The translations under genes were made by a program, and so were the position numbers. Below, piece by piece: positions 7,859 to 15,377 of a stretch of 64,000 nt of DNA; position 1 is the stretch's first letter; each line of letters opens with the position of its first letter. The stretch comes from UBA6016 sp964568395. Its GTDB lineage: Bacteria; Campylobacterota; Campylobacteria; Campylobacterales; UBA6016. Location of the stretch: contig CAZMPN010000001.1 of NCBI GenBank assembly GCA_964568395.1, forward strand, positions 135,128-199,127. The letters are read 5' to 3'. The notes below the pieces were generated by a model that saw only the letters and a list, made by a program, of their open reading frames with translations, searched no databases and had not been told where the DNA came from.

Positions 7859-8536
7859 ATGGAGTTAGGTAGTCTAGAGAAAAGCCTCGGCCTCGTCTTT
7901 AGCGATAAGCAGCTGCTAGCGCAGGCGCTTACGCACAAAAGCTGCAAAAAGCCGTACAATAACGAAAGGCTTGAATTTTTAGGCGATGCGGTACTGGACC
8001 TTGTGGTGGGCGAGTATCTGTATATGAAATTTCCTTCGGCAAACGAAGGGAACCTCTCCAAAATCAGGGCTTCGCTCGTTAACGAAAAAGGGTTTATGAA
8101 GCTGGCGCAGGTGCTGAAACTTGGCGAATACATAATGATCTCTTCGGCGGAGGAGAACAACGACGGCAGGAATAAGCCCTCCATCCTCTCAAACGCGTTT
8201 GAAGCTTTAATGGGCGCCGTGTATCTTGAGTTCGGTCTTCAAAAAGTGAAAGAGATTTCGATATCGCTTATCGAGCAGATCTATCCGAAGATAGACCTGA
8301 TGACGCTTTTTAGCGACTATAAGACGAGTTTGCAGGAGCTTACGCAGGCAAAATTCGCTGTGACTCCCGAATATACGCTTGTAGGCTCTAGCGGCCCGGA
8401 CCACAAAAAAGAGTTCACGGTAGAGGTGCTGATAAACAAAAAAGCGTACGCGAGCGCATCGGGGCCCAGCAAAAAAGAGGCGGAGCAAGAGGCCGCCAAA
8501 AAGACTCTGGAGATACTAAAAAAGGATAACGGTTGA
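7859..8536 (+). CDS. rnc: Ribonuclease III
   Basis: 225 residues. It cuts double-stranded RNA in rRNA and mRNA maturation. Residues 1-150 form the RNase III domain with signature NERLEFLGDAVLD (Glu39, Asp43). The second metal-site helix reads ILSNAFEAL, with Asn112 where the family normally has Asp (E. coli Asp114); Glu115 is kept. A double-stranded RNA-binding domain fills residues about 155-225 (GPSKKEAEQEAAKK). ATG 7859 follows a GGAGAG site. It overlaps aroC by 4 bp. The Asn is read directly from an AAC codon; its effect is unknown. Confidence 0.95.
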   Translation: MELGSLEKSLGLVFSDKQLLAQALTHKSCKKPYNNERLEFLGDAVLDLVVGEYLYMKFPSANEGNLSKIRASLVNEKGFMKLAQVLKLGEYIMISSAEENNDGRNKPSILSNAFEALMGAVYLEFGLQKVKEISISLIEQIYPKIDLMTLFSDYKTSLQELTQAKFAVTPEYTLVGSSGPDHKKEFTVEVLINKKAYASASGPSKKEAEQEAAKKTLEILKKDNG

Positions 8537-9606
8537 ATAGTTTTGGGGCTGCTTTGAAAGTAACGACGTTCGGCGAGTCTCACGGCGCCGGGATAGGATG
8601 CGTGATAGACGGAATGCCGGCCGGAGTCAAGGTGGATATGGAGTTTTTGCTATCCGAAATGGACAAAAGACGCCCCGGTAAAAACAAATTATCAACCCAA
8701 AGAAACGAGGAAGATGTTCCGGAAATCCTGAGCGGGGTATTCGAGGGAGTAACAACCGGGACGCCTATAGCCGTGCTAATCCGCAATAAGGACCAAAAAT
8801 CCGGCGACTATAGCGCCGTCGCCAACAGTTTTAGGCCGGGACACGCCGATTTCGGGTATCTCTCAAAATACGGCATCAGGGATTATCGCGGCGGCGGCAG
8901 AAGCTCTGCAAGGGAGACGGCCGCCAGGGTGGCCGCGGGAGCGTTTGCGAAGATGCTTCTAAAAGAGTTCGGTATATCCGTAGAGTATGGCGTCTTTCAG
9001 ATAGGCGAAGCGGCGGGCATCGAAGAGGATTTTGAATTTGCGGCGACAAGCGAGATATTTTCTCTTTGCAGGCGGCAAGAGGGCGCCATGAAAGCGCAAA
9101 TAGAGGCGGCAAGGGATGCCCACGATTCCGTAGGCGGGGCCGTCAAGGTGCGTATCAAGGGCGCTCCAGTCGGGCTTGGAGAGCCGCTATACCATAAGTT
9201 CGACTCGGAGCTTGGCGGACTGATGATGGGCGTCAACGGCGTAAAAGCCGTCGAGATAGGCGCCGGTATCAAAGTCTCGTCCATGAGGGGCAGCCAAAAC
9301 AACGATCAGCGCACAAAAGAGGGTTTTTTATCCAATAACGCCGGCGGGATACTGGGCGGCATCAGCACCGGCCAGGATATAGAGCTAAGGGTCTATTTCA
9401 AGCCGACGCCTTCGATATTCCTTACACAAAAAACCGTAAACGGGGAAGGCGACGATGTAGAGATGAATCTGACCGGCAGGCATGACCCTTGCATAGCCGC
9501 CCGCGGTGCGGTCGTCGCAGGAGCGATGGCGGCTCTGGTGACGGCGGATATGCTGCTTTTGAACGCCGCTTCGAAACTAGAGAACTTAAAAAAGATATAC
9601 GGATAA
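8533..9606 (+). CDS. aroC: Chorismate synthase
   Basis: 357 residues. It converts 5-enolpyruvylshikimate-3-phosphate to chorismate using reduced FMN, the last shared step to aromatic amino acids. Family motifs are GESHGAGIGCVIDG near the N-terminus, a RPGHAD loop, GGGRSSARET, and FKPTPSI near the C-terminus. The start is TTG 8533, sharing TTGA with the rnc stop. It is the last gene of the operon from 6370. A 78-bp gap with its own promoter-like site follows before the next lipoprotein gene. Confidence 0.97.
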   Translation: MNSFGAALKVTTFGESHGAGIGCVIDGMPAGVKVDMEFLLSEMDKRRPGKNKLSTQRNEEDVPEILSGVFEGVTTGTPIAVLIRNKDQKSGDYSAVANSFRPGHADFGYLSKYGIRDYRGGGRSSARETAARVAAGAFAKMLLKEFGISVEYGVFQIGEAAGIEEDFEFAATSEIFSLCRRQEGAMKAQIEAARDAHDSVGGAVKVRIKGAPVGLGEPLYHKFDSELGGLMMGVNGVKAVEIGAGIKVSSMRGSQNNDQRTKEGFLSNNAGGILGGISTGQDIELRVYFKPTPSIFLTQKTVNGEGDDVEMNLTGRHDPCIAARGAVVAGAMAALVTADMLLLNAASKLENLKKIYG

Positions 9607-9614
9607 TTTTTCCT

Positions 9615-9636
9615 AAGGTGTGGTAGAATACACCTT
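9615..9636 (+). promoter_or_regulatory. Promoter -10 enclosed by a perfect inverted repeat
   Basis: AAGGTGT (9615-9621) and ACACCTT (9630-9636) are perfect inverted arms. Between them lies an extended -10, TGG-TAGAAT. No T-run follows, so it is not a typical terminator. It reads as an operator placed over the -10 of the small lipoprotein gene. Confidence 0.45.
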
Positions 9637-9684
9637 CCAAACCGTTGCCTTATATGCTTGAGAGCCTAACTTAAAGGGGTTTTC

Positions 9685-9963
9685 ATGAAAACTACATATA
9701 TAGCTTTATTTACGGCTTTGACGCTTGGTTTCTCTTTTGGCGGTTGTGCGTACAATTTCGCAAACTGGGATGCCTGGAAAGAAGATAAAGCCGGCGAGAG
9801 ATATGCCGCCGAGGTTTTAACTAGTGAAGTCAAAGACGGCGCGATTTACGGTACGGCTAGAGTCTACTCTACCGGTAAGGTCGTGGATTATGTCCAAAAG
9901 CCTTACATCAAGACTACGCTTCCATTCTCAAAAGGTACGACGATCTTCGTCGATAAAAAATAG
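9685..9963 (+). CDS. Small putative lipoprotein, 92 aa
   Basis: The product starts with a signal peptide and a lipobox-like end (LGFSFGGC). It then has about 70 residues rich in Lys, Asp and aromatic residues (NFANWDAWKEDKAG), with a likely beta-sheet C-terminal half. I do not recognise the family. ATG 9685 follows an AAAGGGG site. It is a single-gene unit between aroC and tRNA-Arg, with a promoter sitting inside an inverted repeat about 50 nt upstream, so it may be specifically regulated. If the Cys is not lipidated it would be a soluble periplasmic protein. Confidence 0.7.
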   Translation: MKTTYIALFTALTLGFSFGGCAYNFANWDAWKEDKAGERYAAEVLTSEVKDGAIYGTARVYSTGKVVDYVQKPYIKTTLPFSKGTTIFVDKK

Positions 9964-10002
9964 CTTTTGAGCCTAGGTAACGGTTTCTTCTTTTTGTTTT
10001 TT

Positions 10003-10079
10003 GTGCCCGTAGCTCAGCTGGATAGAGTTTCAGATTGCGATTCTGAAGGTCACAGGTTCGAATCCTGTCGGGCACGCCA
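10003..10079 (+). tRNA. tRNA-Arg(GCG)
   Basis: Complete cloverleaf: acceptor GTGCCCG/CGGGCAC, anticodon stem TCAGA/TCTGA, loop TTGCGAT with anticodon GCG, T arm ACAGG/CCTGT, and an encoded GCCA end. GCG reads CGC and CGT. Most bacteria use ACG (modified to inosine) for these codons. Confidence 0.92.
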
Positions 10080-10153
10080 TCAATCTTCATAAAAACTAAT
10101 CATTTATTATTCGTATGATATTCTAGGCTTATAAAAATTCTAGAGGAGTATTC

Positions 10154-10423
10154 ATGAGATTTGTAGCGTTTCTTCTGTTGTTTGTCTCTTTCCTGTTCGC
10201 CAAAGTGGATTTGAACACCGCCAGCGAAGCGGAGCTTCAAAAGGTAAAAGGCGTAGGTCCCGCAAAAGCGAAAGCTATAGTCGAGTATAGGCAAAAAAAC
10301 GGAAGTTTTGCAAGCGTAGACGATCTTAAAAACGTAAAAGGGTTCGGCGAAAAGAGCGTATCCTCGCTCAAAAACGACCTAGAGGTAAAATCTACCCCTA
10401 CGAACGCTCCGGCGAAAAAATAA
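10154..10423 (+). CDS. ComEA-like exported helix-hairpin-helix DNA-binding protein
   Basis: 89 residues. A signal peptide (MRFVAFLLLFVSFLFA) is followed by one ComEA-type helix-hairpin-helix domain: VDLNTASEAELQKVKGVG, then a second hairpin with GFGEKS. It is the minimal ComEA form, like C. jejuni Cj0011c, a periplasmic DNA-binding protein needed for natural transformation. It would bind incoming double-stranded DNA in the periplasm. ATG 10154 follows a GAGGAG site, and a strong terminator follows the stop. The prepilin peptidase at 24.9 kb may serve the same pathway. Confidence 0.9.
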   Translation: MRFVAFLLLFVSFLFAKVDLNTASEAELQKVKGVGPAKAKAIVEYRQKNGSFASVDDLKNVKGFGEKSVSSLKNDLEVKSTPTNAPAKK

Positions 10424-10429
10424 ATCCTC

Positions 10430-10450
10430 AAAAGGCCTTTCGGCCTTTTT
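10430..10450. terminator. Bidirectional terminator between comEA-like gene and ilvA
   Basis: AAAAGGCC, loop TTTC, GGCCTTTT and a T-run. The symmetric A/T flanks make it work for both convergent genes; it overlaps the ilvA stop codon. Confidence 0.9.
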
Positions 10451-11660
10451 ACATTACTTCCGAAAATTTAAATTTCCTAGCCTGCAAAGCCTCTTTTATC
10501 GTCTCTTGATGCTCTTTGCCCTTAGTCTCTAGCGTGATGATGATATTGGCGTCCCCATACGCAAGGTCGGAAGCGGTGCGATCGTAGTCTATCGCTACTA
10601 TGTTCGCGGCCGTATCCTTGAATATCCCGGTCAGTTCCATTAGGCTCCCCGGCTTGTCTATAAGGGTGATGATGAGCTTCATCTTGCGATGGGATTTTGC
10701 GAGGCCTTTTTCGATAATGAGCGAGAGCGTATTTACGTCGATATTGCCGCCGCTTAGGACTACGCCTATCTTTTTATTCTTTTGAGGCGCTACCTTTTCG
10801 TGCATCAAAGCCGCAACACCGACGGCTCCGGCGCCCTCCACGACTATCTTGTGCCTCTCCATCAAAAATAGTATCGCGTTCGCTATCTCTTCGTCGTCCA
10901 CTTGCACCAGTTCGTCTACGTATCCGCTCAGGATATCCAGCATCTTGGGAGATGTGTCGCGCACGGCTATGCCGTCGGCAATCGTGCGCACGCTAGTGGA
11001 GTCTATCGGATTTTTAGCCGCGAACGACTCGAACATCGCCGGGGCGCCCTTGGCCGTTACGCCTATGATTTTTACATCAGGTTTTATCGCTTTCGCGGCT
11101 ATGGCTATTCCGCTGATTAGCCCGCCGCCGCCCACCGGCACCAGTATCGTATCCAGTTCAGGTTCGCTCTCCAGCATCTCGAGCGCTATCGTGCCTTGTC
11201 CGGCTATCACCTCGTCGTCTTCGAAAGGATGTACGAAAGTCATTTTATTATCGGCGGCTATCTGTCTGGCATGGGCGTAAGCCTCGTCGTAGTTGTTGCC
11301 TTTTAGCACCACCTCGGCGCCGAAGTTTTTGACGCCGTTGACTTTGAGAAGCGGCGTGGCTTCCGGCATGACGATTACCGCTTTGATACCGAAATGCTTC
11401 GCGCTAAACGCTACGCCCTGGGCATGGTTGCCGGCGCTTGCCGCTATGACCCCGGCGGCTCTCTCTTCGCTTGAAAGCGTGCTTATCTTGTTGAATGCGC
11501 CCCTGATTTTAAAAGCCCCGGTATTTTGGAGGCTCTCTTTTTTGATAAAGATTTCCGTACCGAGCTGGCCTGTGAGATAGTCCGACTTTACGAAGGGGAC
11601 GGCGGCTATGACCTCTTTTACCCTCTCTCTTGCAGCCTGTACGTCTTTTAAAGTTACCAT
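10449..11660 (-). CDS. ilvA: Threonine ammonia-lyase with C-terminal ACT domain
   Basis: 403 residues. A PLP enzyme that turns threonine into 2-oxobutyrate for isoleucine. The catalytic Lys is in TGAFKIRGA (about residue 50), the PLP phosphate loop is VGGGGLISG, and a single ACT domain occupies residues about 325-403 (MKLIITLIDKPGSLMEL). This one-ACT layout of about 400 residues is common in enzymes of the short biosynthetic/catabolic type. It is last in the minus-strand operon fliP-trmA-CoA-binding gene-ilvA, with one base between it and the previous stop. Allosteric control by isoleucine or valine is a family expectation only. Confidence 0.94.
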   Translation of the reverse strand: MVTLKDVQAARERVKEVIAAVPFVKSDYLTGQLGTEIFIKKESLQNTGAFKIRGAFNKISTLSSEERAAGVIAASAGNHAQGVAFSAKHFGIKAVIVMPEATPLLKVNGVKNFGAEVVLKGNNYDEAYAHARQIAADNKMTFVHPFEDDEVIAGQGTIALEMLESEPELDTILVPVGGGGLISGIAIAAKAIKPDVKIIGVTAKGAPAMFESFAAKNPIDSTSVRTIADGIAVRDTSPKMLDILSGYVDELVQVDDEEIANAILFLMERHKIVVEGAGAVGVAALMHEKVAPQKNKKIGVVLSGGNIDVNTLSLIIEKGLAKSHRKMKLIITLIDKPGSLMELTGIFKDTAANIVAIDYDRTASDLAYGDANIIITLETKGKEHQETIKEALQARKFKFSEVM

Positions 11661-11661
11661 T

Positions 11662-12099
11662 TTAATTTCCGATTAGTTTTCTGTGTTCTACCATTATGCA
11701 TTTGTTCGTAACGGCAAAAAGCCCGCCCGCGGCCGCCTTCTTCTCGGCTTCGTCGTCGTGGCACCCTATCTGCCCCCATAGAAGCATCGGAGAGAGCTTT
11801 AGCGTTTCGTCGACTATCGCGTCAAGGGCGTCGCCTTTTCTAAATACGTTTACTATGTCCACTTTTTTGTCTATTTCGCCGAGGCTTCTATAGACTTTTT
11901 GCCCCAGTATCGTCTCCTCTTTCGGATACACCGGGATTACCTCGTATCCGGCGGCTATCAGGTATTTTGCCACCCTGTTGCTATCCTTGCTCTCGTCAGG
12001 GGAGAGGCCTATGACGGCTATGGTCTTGGCTTCCAAGAATATTTTTTTTACGTTCTCTTTTTCTTTCTCGCCAAAAGGCGTAGGCATGATGCACTCCAT
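11662..12099 (-). CDS. CoA-binding (Rossmann) protein, YccU type
   Basis: 145 residues. A single CoA-binding domain with an N-terminal nucleotide motif, IAVIGLSPDESKDS, and the conserved WGQIG segment near residue 110. Such stand-alone proteins resemble the N-terminal part of succinyl-CoA ligase. Their role is not firmly known. I start at ATG 12099 (TAATG overlap with the trmA stop, AGGAAG site upstream). A longer reading of 11 more residues would lie inside trmA. Coupled between trmA and ilvA. Confidence 0.85.
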   Translation of the reverse strand: MECIMPTPFGEKEKENVKKIFLEAKTIAVIGLSPDESKDSNRVAKYLIAAGYEVIPVYPKEETILGQKVYRSLGEIDKKVDIVNVFRKGDALDAIVDETLKLSPMLLWGQIGCHDDEAEKKAAAGGLFAVTNKCIMVEHRKLIGN

Positions 12100-13214
12100 T
12101 AGCTTCCTTTCCTGGTTAGTCTGACGCCGCACTCCAGATGGTTCGTGTAGGCGAATTGGTCGAATACCGCAAAAGCTTTTATATCGTGTGTTTTTGAGAG
12201 GATCTCAAGGTCCGTCTTTAGCGTCTCTGGGCTGCACGAAATATAGATGATTTCGTCGTAGTTCGCCGCAAATTCGCGCCCCTTCTCGCCTAGTCCGGCG
12301 CGCGGCGGATCCACGAAAATAGTGTGAAAATCGAACTCTTTTAGCTCTATCCCCTGAAGCCTAGTAAACTCCCTGGCTCCGCCAAGCGCCTGGGACGCCT
12401 CTTCCGCCGAGATACGCCCCAGATATAGATTGGTTAGGTTGTTGAGCTCCCTATTTTTTTTCGCGGCCTCTATCGCCTCTTTGACGACTTCGGTGGCGAA
12501 TACGCGTCTATATTTTTTGGCAAACGCTATCGTGAAGTTGCCGCTACCGCAATAAAGCTCGATAAGGTCGCCTTTGCCGCTGGCGTTTTTGACGGCCCAG
12601 CCCAGCATCTTTTCGTTAACCGCGCCGTTTGGCTGGCTAAAGCAGTTTTGTTTGACTATGTATGTCAGCTTTTCGCCGGCCACGTCGAAGCTTCTGGTGA
12701 CGTAGTCTTGCCCGATGGTTTGTATTGCCCCCTTGGAACGCCCCGTGACGTATACGCCGTGTTTTTGGGATAGTTCCTTGGCCGCTTTTTGCCACTGCTC
12801 GTCCAGCTTTCTATGGTAGACGAGGTTTAGTACGCACTCGTCCTTGCCGTTTCCTAGAAGCTCGGCCGAAAAAAGTTTCTCTCTCAGCCTTTTATCGCTA
12901 TTTAGCGCGGCGGGCAGGGTTTTTACGAGTTCGTTTAGCGAATATGAGAGGATTTCGCACTCACGCACCTCAAAAAACCTCTTCTCGCGGTTCGTCAGCG
13001 CAAAATAAAGCCCGTCGTCACCCTCTTTGTAGACGCGAAACTCCACTCTGTCGCGGAAATTCGATTCCGGGCTTTCGAATACCTCTATGTCCGAGCGCCA
13101 AAGCTCTTTGAAGTCCTCTCTGATTACCGCTAGTTTTCTCTCTAATTGGGCTTTGTATCCACCCTCATAGTTTACACAGGCGTTGCAAACGCCAAAATGT
13201 ACGCACTTCATCAT
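12099..13214 (-). CDS. trmA: tRNA (uracil-5-)-methyltransferase, TrmA type with Fe-S-like cysteines
   Basis: 371 residues. It would methylate U54 in tRNA using S-adenosylmethionine. The methyltransferase core is clear: ELYCGSGNF (SAM loop), VDPPRAG and ISCSPETL with the nucleophilic Cys near residue 320. A TrmA-like KQNCFSQPN segment is also present. Length and lack of a TRAM domain fit TrmA. The N-terminus, however, has Cys4-x5-Cys10-x2-Cys13, and a later Cys (FEVRECEIL) matches the fourth ligand of the RlmD-type 4Fe-4S cluster, which E. coli TrmA lacks. It starts inside the fliP stop (ATGATG). Confidence 0.88.
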   Translation of the reverse strand: MMKCVHFGVCNACVNYEGGYKAQLERKLAVIREDFKELWRSDIEVFESPESNFRDRVEFRVYKEGDDGLYFALTNREKRFFEVRECEILSYSLNELVKTLPAALNSDKRLREKLFSAELLGNGKDECVLNLVYHRKLDEQWQKAAKELSQKHGVYVTGRSKGAIQTIGQDYVTRSFDVAGEKLTYIVKQNCFSQPNGAVNEKMLGWAVKNASGKGDLIELYCGSGNFTIAFAKKYRRVFATEVVKEAIEAAKKNRELNNLTNLYLGRISAEEASQALGGAREFTRLQGIELKEFDFHTIFVDPPRAGLGEKGREFAANYDEIIYISCSPETLKTDLEILSKTHDIKAFAVFDQFAYTNHLECGVRLTRKGS

Positions 13215-13963
13215 CTAAAGCTCGCCACCAGGCTCTCGACGAGCAGGTTCCAGCCGTCCACCATTACGAATAATAACAGCTTTAAGGGCAGGGAGATCAT
13301 GACGGGCGGGAGCATCATCATACCCATACTCATCAGTACGGAGGAGACGACCATGTCGATAACGAGAAACGGCAAGAAGAGTAGAAAGCCTATCTCGAAC
13401 GCAGTCTTCATCTCGCTTATCATAAATGCCGGAACGACTACCGTCAGCGGCACCTCTTCGATGGTTTTCGGGTTTTCCATCTTTCTTATCCGAAGGAATA
13501 GCGCCAGGTCTTTCTCTCTCGTGTTGCGCACCATAAAGTCTTTAAATGGCGCCATGGACTTCGTGAACGCCTCTTCGTATCCGATGCGCTCCTCCATGTA
13601 CGGCTTTATTCCCTGATCATACGACTTTTTGCCGATAGGCTCCATGATAAAAAACGTCAACACCATGGCAAGGGAAACGAGTATCTGTGTCGGCGGCATC
13701 TGCTGCGTACCGATGGCTTGGCGCAAAAAGGCGAATACGATAATAAGCCTAGTAAAGCTCGTCATTACAAGCACAAGGGAAGGCGCAAGCACAAGCAGGG
13801 TTAGAATGATTACGATATTTAGGCTTTTGACCAGCTGTTCCGGCTTTTGCGGAGAATTGATCGTCAAATCCACTACCGGGATCTGCGGAGTCGCGGCAGG
13901 AGCGGCGTAAGCTAGCGCGCTAAGCAGTAAAAAAAAGAGCAGCAGGCCAAAAATTTTCTTCAT
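13211..13963 (-). CDS. fliP: Flagellar export protein FliP
   Basis: 250 residues. A core membrane component of the flagellar type III export gate. A signal peptide (LLLFFLLLSALAYAA) precedes the mature protein, with membrane segments at about 45-70, 85-105, 185-205 and 210-235. Typical sequences are MTSFTRLIIV and LRQAIGTQQMPP. I choose ATG 13963; an in-frame TTG 18 nt upstream is less likely. A TAAAAT lies 7 nt before the ATG, so the transcript may have almost no leader. It is divergent from glmU, as in C. jejuni. Confidence 0.95.
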   Translation of the reverse strand: MKKIFGLLLFFLLLSALAYAAPAATPQIPVVDLTINSPQKPEQLVKSLNIVIILTLLVLAPSLVLVMTSFTRLIIVFAFLRQAIGTQQMPPTQILVSLAMVLTFFIMEPIGKKSYDQGIKPYMEERIGYEEAFTKSMAPFKDFMVRNTREKDLALFLRIRKMENPKTIEEVPLTVVVPAFMISEMKTAFEIGFLLFLPFLVIDMVVSSVLMSMGMMMLPPVMISLPLKLLLFVMVDGWNLLVESLVASFR

Positions 13964-14081
13964 GGAGCTAATTTTACTCAAACGCCCATTAGCATTACCC
14001 TTTTAATCCAAAATTGTCTAAAATCATTAAAAAATAAGCTATTTTTTACGACAAAAATTAGTAAAAACCAAAGAGGTATCA

Positions 14082-15377
14082 ATGTCTGTTTCAGTGGTTG
14101 TAATGGCGGCCGGCCAAGGTACGAGAATGAAATCCAAAACGCCGAAGGTGTTGCATAAGATTTGCGGCAAGCCGATGCTTTATTATGTGCTAAGAGAGGC
14201 CAAAAAACTCTCTAGCGACGTGCAAGTGGTGCTTTACCATGAGGCAGAGATGATAAAAGAGGCTATGCAAAAAGAGTTTGACGATATCGGCTTTTTCCTT
14301 CAAGACCATCTAAACTATCCGGGAACGGCGGGAGCGGTCATGGCCGCGCTTCCGAAATACGAGAAAGTGATAGTGCTAAACGGCGATATGCCGCTGGTTT
14401 CGGCCGATGCGATAAGACCGCTTTTGGAGCATGACGCGGACGCCGTGATGTGCGCCATAAGTCTTGACAATCCTAGCGGATACGGCAGAGTCGTGACGGA
14501 CGGCGAAGAGGTGCTGAGGATCGTGGAAGAAAAAGACGCGAATGCGGTGGAGAAAAAGATCGGCTTGGTAAACGCCGGCGTATATGCGTTTAAGGGCGGT
14601 TTTCTGGCTGAGGCTCTCAAAAACATAGACGCCGACAACGCCCAAAAAGAGTACTACCTGACCGATACGATAGAGTATGGTGTCAAAAACGGCAAAAGCG
14701 TAAAATGGGTCGAAGTATCGGAGGAGGAGTTCAAAGGCGTAAACTCCAAGCTCGATTTGGCGCACGCCGAGGAGATAATGCTGGACAAAATCCGCTCAAG
14801 ATGGATGAGGGAAGGCGTGACCATGAGGCTGCCTAGTACTATATACATAGACGACGGCGTAGAGTTCGTCGGCGAGTGCGAAGTGGAGAGCCACTGCGTC
14901 ATCAAAGGGAAAAGCCGTATTGAAAACAGCGTCGTAAAAGCCGGAAGCGTGATAGAGGATGCCGTGATGGTCGATTCCGATTGTGGGCCGATGGCTAGAC
15001 TAAGGCCGAAAACGCACCTGGCGGGCACGCACATAGGCAACTTCGTAGAGTGCAAAAACGCAAGGCTAGATGGCGTCAAAGCGGGACATCTATCGTATCT
15101 AGGCGACTGCACGGCGGGTAGCGGCACCAACATTGGAGCGGGGACAATCACCTGCAACTACGACGGGGTCAAAAAATACGAGACCGTAATAGGCAAAAAC
15201 GTATTCATAGGCTCCGACACGCAGCTGGTCGCTCCGGTAAAGCTGGAAGACAACACTATGATAGCGGCGGGCACTACGGTAACAAAAGACGTGGAGAGCG
15301 GCTCCCTGGCGCTTTCAAGAACGCCACAGAAGAACATCGCAGGTTTTTTCGATAGGTTTTTTGGGAAGAAACAGTGA
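14082..15377 (+). CDS. glmU: Bifunctional UDP-N-acetylglucosamine pyrophosphorylase / glucosamine-1-phosphate acetyltransferase
   Basis: 431 residues. It makes UDP-GlcNAc, the precursor of peptidoglycan and lipid A. The N-terminal uridyltransferase has the motif AAGQGTRMKSKTPKVL. The C-terminal half (from about 245) is a left-handed beta helix of hexapeptide repeats ending with NIGAGTITCNYDG and GSDTQLVAP. It is slightly shorter than E. coli GlmU at the C-terminus. ATG 14082 follows AAGAGG. The GTGA overlap with coaBC makes them an operon. Divergent from fliP. Confidence 0.97.
   Translation: MSVSVVVMAAGQGTRMKSKTPKVLHKICGKPMLYYVLREAKKLSSDVQVVLYHEAEMIKEAMQKEFDDIGFFLQDHLNYPGTAGAVMAALPKYEKVIVLNGDMPLVSADAIRPLLEHDADAVMCAISLDNPSGYGRVVTDGEEVLRIVEEKDANAVEKKIGLVNAGVYAFKGGFLAEALKNIDADNAQKEYYLTDTIEYGVKNGKSVKWVEVSEEEFKGVNSKLDLAHAEEIMLDKIRSRWMREGVTMRLPSTIYIDDGVEFVGECEVESHCVIKGKSRIENSVVKAGSVIEDAVMVDSDCGPMARLRPKTHLAGTHIGNFVECKNARLDGVKAGHLSYLGDCTAGSGTNIGAGTITCNYDGVKKYETVIGKNVFIGSDTQLVAPVKLEDNTMIAAGTTVTKDVESGSLALSRTPQKNIAGFFDRFFGKKQ

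Noticed and set aside
13964..13981. Longer fliP start at TTG 13981
   Set aside because: It would put six polar residues before the signal peptide and lacks a ribosome site.
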